Assembly: GCF_900155965.1 (NCBI RefSeq)
Contig: NZ_FTMG01000010.1
Coordinates: 175,948 to 239,947 of the forward strand
DNA length: 64,000 nt
Direction of reading: 5' to 3'
DNA from: Mucilaginibacter lappiensis
GTDB lineage: Bacteria; Bacteroidota; Bacteroidia; Sphingobacteriales; Sphingobacteriaceae
Below the pieces are notes generated by a model. It did not search any database and was not told the origin of the DNA. It saw nothing but the letters and a program-made list of their open reading frames with translations. Shown one piece after another: positions 61,974 to 64,000 of this stretch (position 1 is its first letter; each line of letters begins with the position of its first letter). The translations under genes and the position numbers were made by a program.

Positions 61974-63590
61974 ATGCTTAAATTTACCCAACCCGGGCTA
62001 TTATTCGTAGCCTCTGCCCTTACCGGAATGCTGGTAATGGGTTGTCAGAAAAACAGTACTCCTAAAAGTCAAACTCCTGATGCAGCCGCTTCCATCAGCA
62101 AAAACATTAAAACCCAGGCGATATCCCTTACACAGGGTTTCGAAGTTGGATCAACCAGCCCAAAAACAGCTTATGATGTAGCCCCAACAGGTTCAAGCGG
62201 CGGCGACAATGTAACCCTGTCTGGCAATCCATGGAATATGTTTGATGCGTTGATCGGCAATCTGAGCGCCGATCAAAAAAACGGGTCGTGGAGTGCTCGT
62301 ATACGTAATACCGGTAAAATTACCATGTTGTTTGATGTAACCGGCGGCATAAGCACAGTTACTATTAGTTCTGCAACTTATGGTAGTGATCCTGCAAGTC
62401 AATGGGGTTTGTTTTATTCTGTTGATGGCGGTACAACCTGGGCTCAATCGGGTTCAAACATAACAACAGGCGCAACACTGGCTGTACAAACGTTCACCAT
62501 TAATGTAACTGGCAGTGCCCGTTTAGAGATCCGTAAATTAACAGGCGGCACTAACCGTATCAATATTGACGATATTACTATTAATGATAACGGTGGTGGT
62601 GGCACAACTCCTCCACCGGTAGTAGTTACCGGAAAAAAATTCCTGTTTGATGCAAGTCACCTGGAAAATGCAGGCAGCGCCGATTGGCAGATAGATGCCG
62701 ATGGTACCGAAAATGTGCCAATTTATACTGGAGGTACAACTGTAGAAACTAAAGCGCAACGCATCCCAACACCATCATATACAGGCATTACTGCCAGTAC
62801 TCCTGAAACTTACTGGAAAGGTGGCATATCATCATGGGCCGTTTCATTAGTGAAATTAGGTGAACTGGTTGAAACCTTGCCAAGCGGATCAACTGTTACT
62901 TATGGAGATTCATCAAATCCACAGGATTTAAGCAATTATGATGTTTTTGTTGTTGATGAACCCAATCGTTTATTTACCGCTGCCGAAAAAACCGCTTTGA
63001 TGAACTTTGTTAATAACGGTGGCGGTTTATTTATGATTGCCGACCATACCGCTGCTACCACTGCCGGAACGGATGCCAATGGTTACAATCCGTCTGACAG
63101 AGATGGTGATGGTTATGATTCACCCCGTGTTTGGAATGACCTGATGACCAATAACGGTATCAATAACAACAATCCATTTGGCTTCAACATTAATTATGTA
63201 GATATTAATGAAAGTCCATCAACTAATGTGTACACCGGTACCAATGCCAATGCGCAAAAAGTATTGAATGGAGCGACCGGCACAGCCTCAAAACTGGCCT
63301 TTTACGATGGTTCAACAGCAACATTGACACCAACAAATAACTCAAGCGTACAAGGCTTATTCTGGCGTAATTCAGCCACCAATGGCGGTAACAGTAATGT
63401 AATGGCTTTATTGGCTACTTATGGAACTGGTCGTATTGTTTGGATAGGTGATAGCTCTCCTGCTGATGACGGTACCGGCGATACCGGTGATAGCCTGTTT
63501 AATGGCTGGTCTGGTGATTCACCTTCAGGCTTTACTTCACACCCGGCTTTGCACTTAAATGCTTCGCTGTGGCTGGCTAAAGCTATATAA
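61974..63590 (+). CDS. large surface lipoprotein, two-domain
   Basis: A 538-residue protein with a lipoprotein signal (LTGMLVMGC, Cys24). Residues about 50-205 form a beta-sandwich-like domain (ITMLFDVTGGISTVTISSAT, ARLEIRKLTGGTNRINIDDI), a linker follows (GGGGTTPPP), and residues about 215-538 resemble a Rossmann-like GATase1/DUF4350-type domain with FVVDEPNRLFTAAEKTALMN, GGLFMIADHTAATT and VWIGDSSPADDG. A Ca-binding-like DRDGDGYDSP loop is present. It should be anchored in the outer membrane. The function is not known. Its promoter region (61774-61973) is AT-rich with no clear box. Confidence 0.75.
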   Translation: MLKFTQPGLLFVASALTGMLVMGCQKNSTPKSQTPDAAASISKNIKTQAISLTQGFEVGSTSPKTAYDVAPTGSSGGDNVTLSGNPWNMFDALIGNLSADQKNGSWSARIRNTGKITMLFDVTGGISTVTISSATYGSDPASQWGLFYSVDGGTTWAQSGSNITTGATLAVQTFTINVTGSARLEIRKLTGGTNRINIDDITINDNGGGGTTPPPVVVTGKKFLFDASHLENAGSADWQIDADGTENVPIYTGGTTVETKAQRIPTPSYTGITASTPETYWKGGISSWAVSLVKLGELVETLPSGSTVTYGDSSNPQDLSNYDVFVVDEPNRLFTAAEKTALMNFVNNGGGLFMIADHTAATTAGTDANGYNPSDRDGDGYDSPRVWNDLMTNNGINNNNPFGFNINYVDINESPSTNVYTGTNANAQKVLNGATGTASKLAFYDGSTATLTPTNNSSVQGLFWRNSATNGGNSNVMALLATYGTGRIVWIGDSSPADDGTGDTGDSLFNGWSGDSPSGFTSHPALHLNASLWLAKAI

Positions 63591-63670
63591 GTATTTCCGG
63601 ATCTCTCATAAAAGGGAGATGGGAAGTATCCTGAAACTTACGGAGTTTTAAAAACTTCGATTTCTATGAT

Positions 63671-64000
63671 CTATGCAAGTAAATTTTGATAATTATTTTC
63701 ATAGTGTGAGTTGTGATTAACGCAGGCAAATATTCTTAGTATAAGTTTGTTTCTAACGGCGTTGATCACACTCATTTTATTCTTCTTTTGCTCGTTTACT
63801 TTTCGCTGATAATATTGTTTCAGATCTTGGTTGTATTGTATAGCGACAATGGCCGACATATGTAAAAGTGTTTTTACTTTTTTATTTGCCATGTGTGATA
63901 CTCTGCCTTTCCCTTTGAATATACCTGATTCTTCCACAAAAGGTGCTACGCCGGCATAACAAGCGTATTGTTTAGGAGTACTTATGTTTTTAAATTCATT
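63671..64000 (-). CDS. IS110-family transposase, C-terminal part (5' end outside window)
   Basis: On the minus strand the frame runs from the window edge (NEFKNISTPKQYACYAGVAP, then FVEESGIFKGKGRVSHMANK) to a TAG at 63671. PKQYACYAGVAPF followed by SG and GKGRVSHMANK is the conserved Transposase_20 region of IS110/IS902 elements, and the last part YYQRKVNEQKKNKMSVINAV is the typical helix after it. The N-terminal DEDD catalytic domain lies outside. An ATG at 63937 is internal and not the real start. Confidence 0.85.
   Translation of the reverse strand, partial: NEFKNISTPKQYACYAGVAPFVEESGIFKGKGRVSHMANKKVKTLLHMSAIVAIQYNQDLKQYYQRKVNEQKKNKMSVINAVRNKLILRIFACVNHNSHYENNYQNLLA

Overview
The window looks like chromosomal DNA of a Bacteroidota bacterium, most likely a soil or plant type of the Sphingobacteriaceae (Mucilaginibacter/Pedobacter-like). 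The reasons are a PorP/SprF-type type IX secretion outer membrane protein, several TAnnTTTG-type -7 promoter boxes, few Shine-Dalgarno sequences, many SPII lipoproteins, the paired DUF1800/DUF1501 genes, a 7TMR-DISM histidine kinase, and moderate GC with many palindromic intergenic repeats. The genus is an inference; no rRNA or tRNA gene was recognised.

Layout. 1-4.9 kb: a partial SRPBCC protein divergent from a NUDIX hydrolase, a three-gene ABC importer operon with a small trailing gene, and a TPR protein. 5-7.9 kb: a PQQ-type sugar dehydrogenase lipoprotein overlapping a cytochrome c gene, and a secreted Gly/Asn/Trp-rich protein built on a 66-bp repeat. 8.1-15.8 kb: a LacI regulator, a beta-lactamase-fold hydrolase, an ATPase-permease-esterase operon (YbbA/YbbP/TesA type), a GNAT and a MarR regulator. 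16-19.7 kb: two ABC half-exporters whose NBD defects are complementary, as in a heterodimer, behind a palindrome-overlapped promoter. 19.7-20.4 kb: a gene-free, palindrome-rich spacer with a 319-bp element bounded by 39-bp inverted repeats. 20.4-25.2 kb: an NrtR-like regulator, a divergent kinase/receiver pair and PorP. 25.3-38.5 kb: mainly housekeeping genes (rpoN, mscL, rpmH-rnpA-yidD-tsaB, priA, pcm, smpB) interrupted by a GxxExxY gene between inverted repeats. 38.6-43.5 kb: an Nramp-USP fusion overlapping a DtxR-family regulator with a palindromic operator, an Lrp/AsnC regulator, ung and small proteins. 43.7-48.6 kb: an accessory stretch with an amidohydrolase-SDR pair, a decayed AraC regulator, repeats, and an OLD-family ATPase/Toprim nuclease split by a frameshift at a G6 run. 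48.7-60.8 kb: lysS, an SMP-30 protein, a Spy-like protein, DUF1800/DUF1501, a membrane histidine kinase and clpB. 60.9-64 kb: nested repeats, a gene broken by an exact 62-bp tandem duplication, a large surface lipoprotein and the end of an IS110-family transposase.

How genes work together. Several units look functionally coupled: importer plus ATPase at 1.1-3.7 kb; dehydrogenase plus cytochrome c at 5-6.8 kb; MarR plus heterodimeric exporter at 15-19.7 kb; DtxR plus Nramp at 38.6-41.2 kb; kinase plus stand-alone receiver at 21.4-24.1 kb. The best candidates for unusual biology are the frameshifted OLD nuclease, the GxxExxY cassette, the 62-bp duplication and the 319-bp palindromic element. 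No clearly new multi-gene system could be established from the sequence alone.
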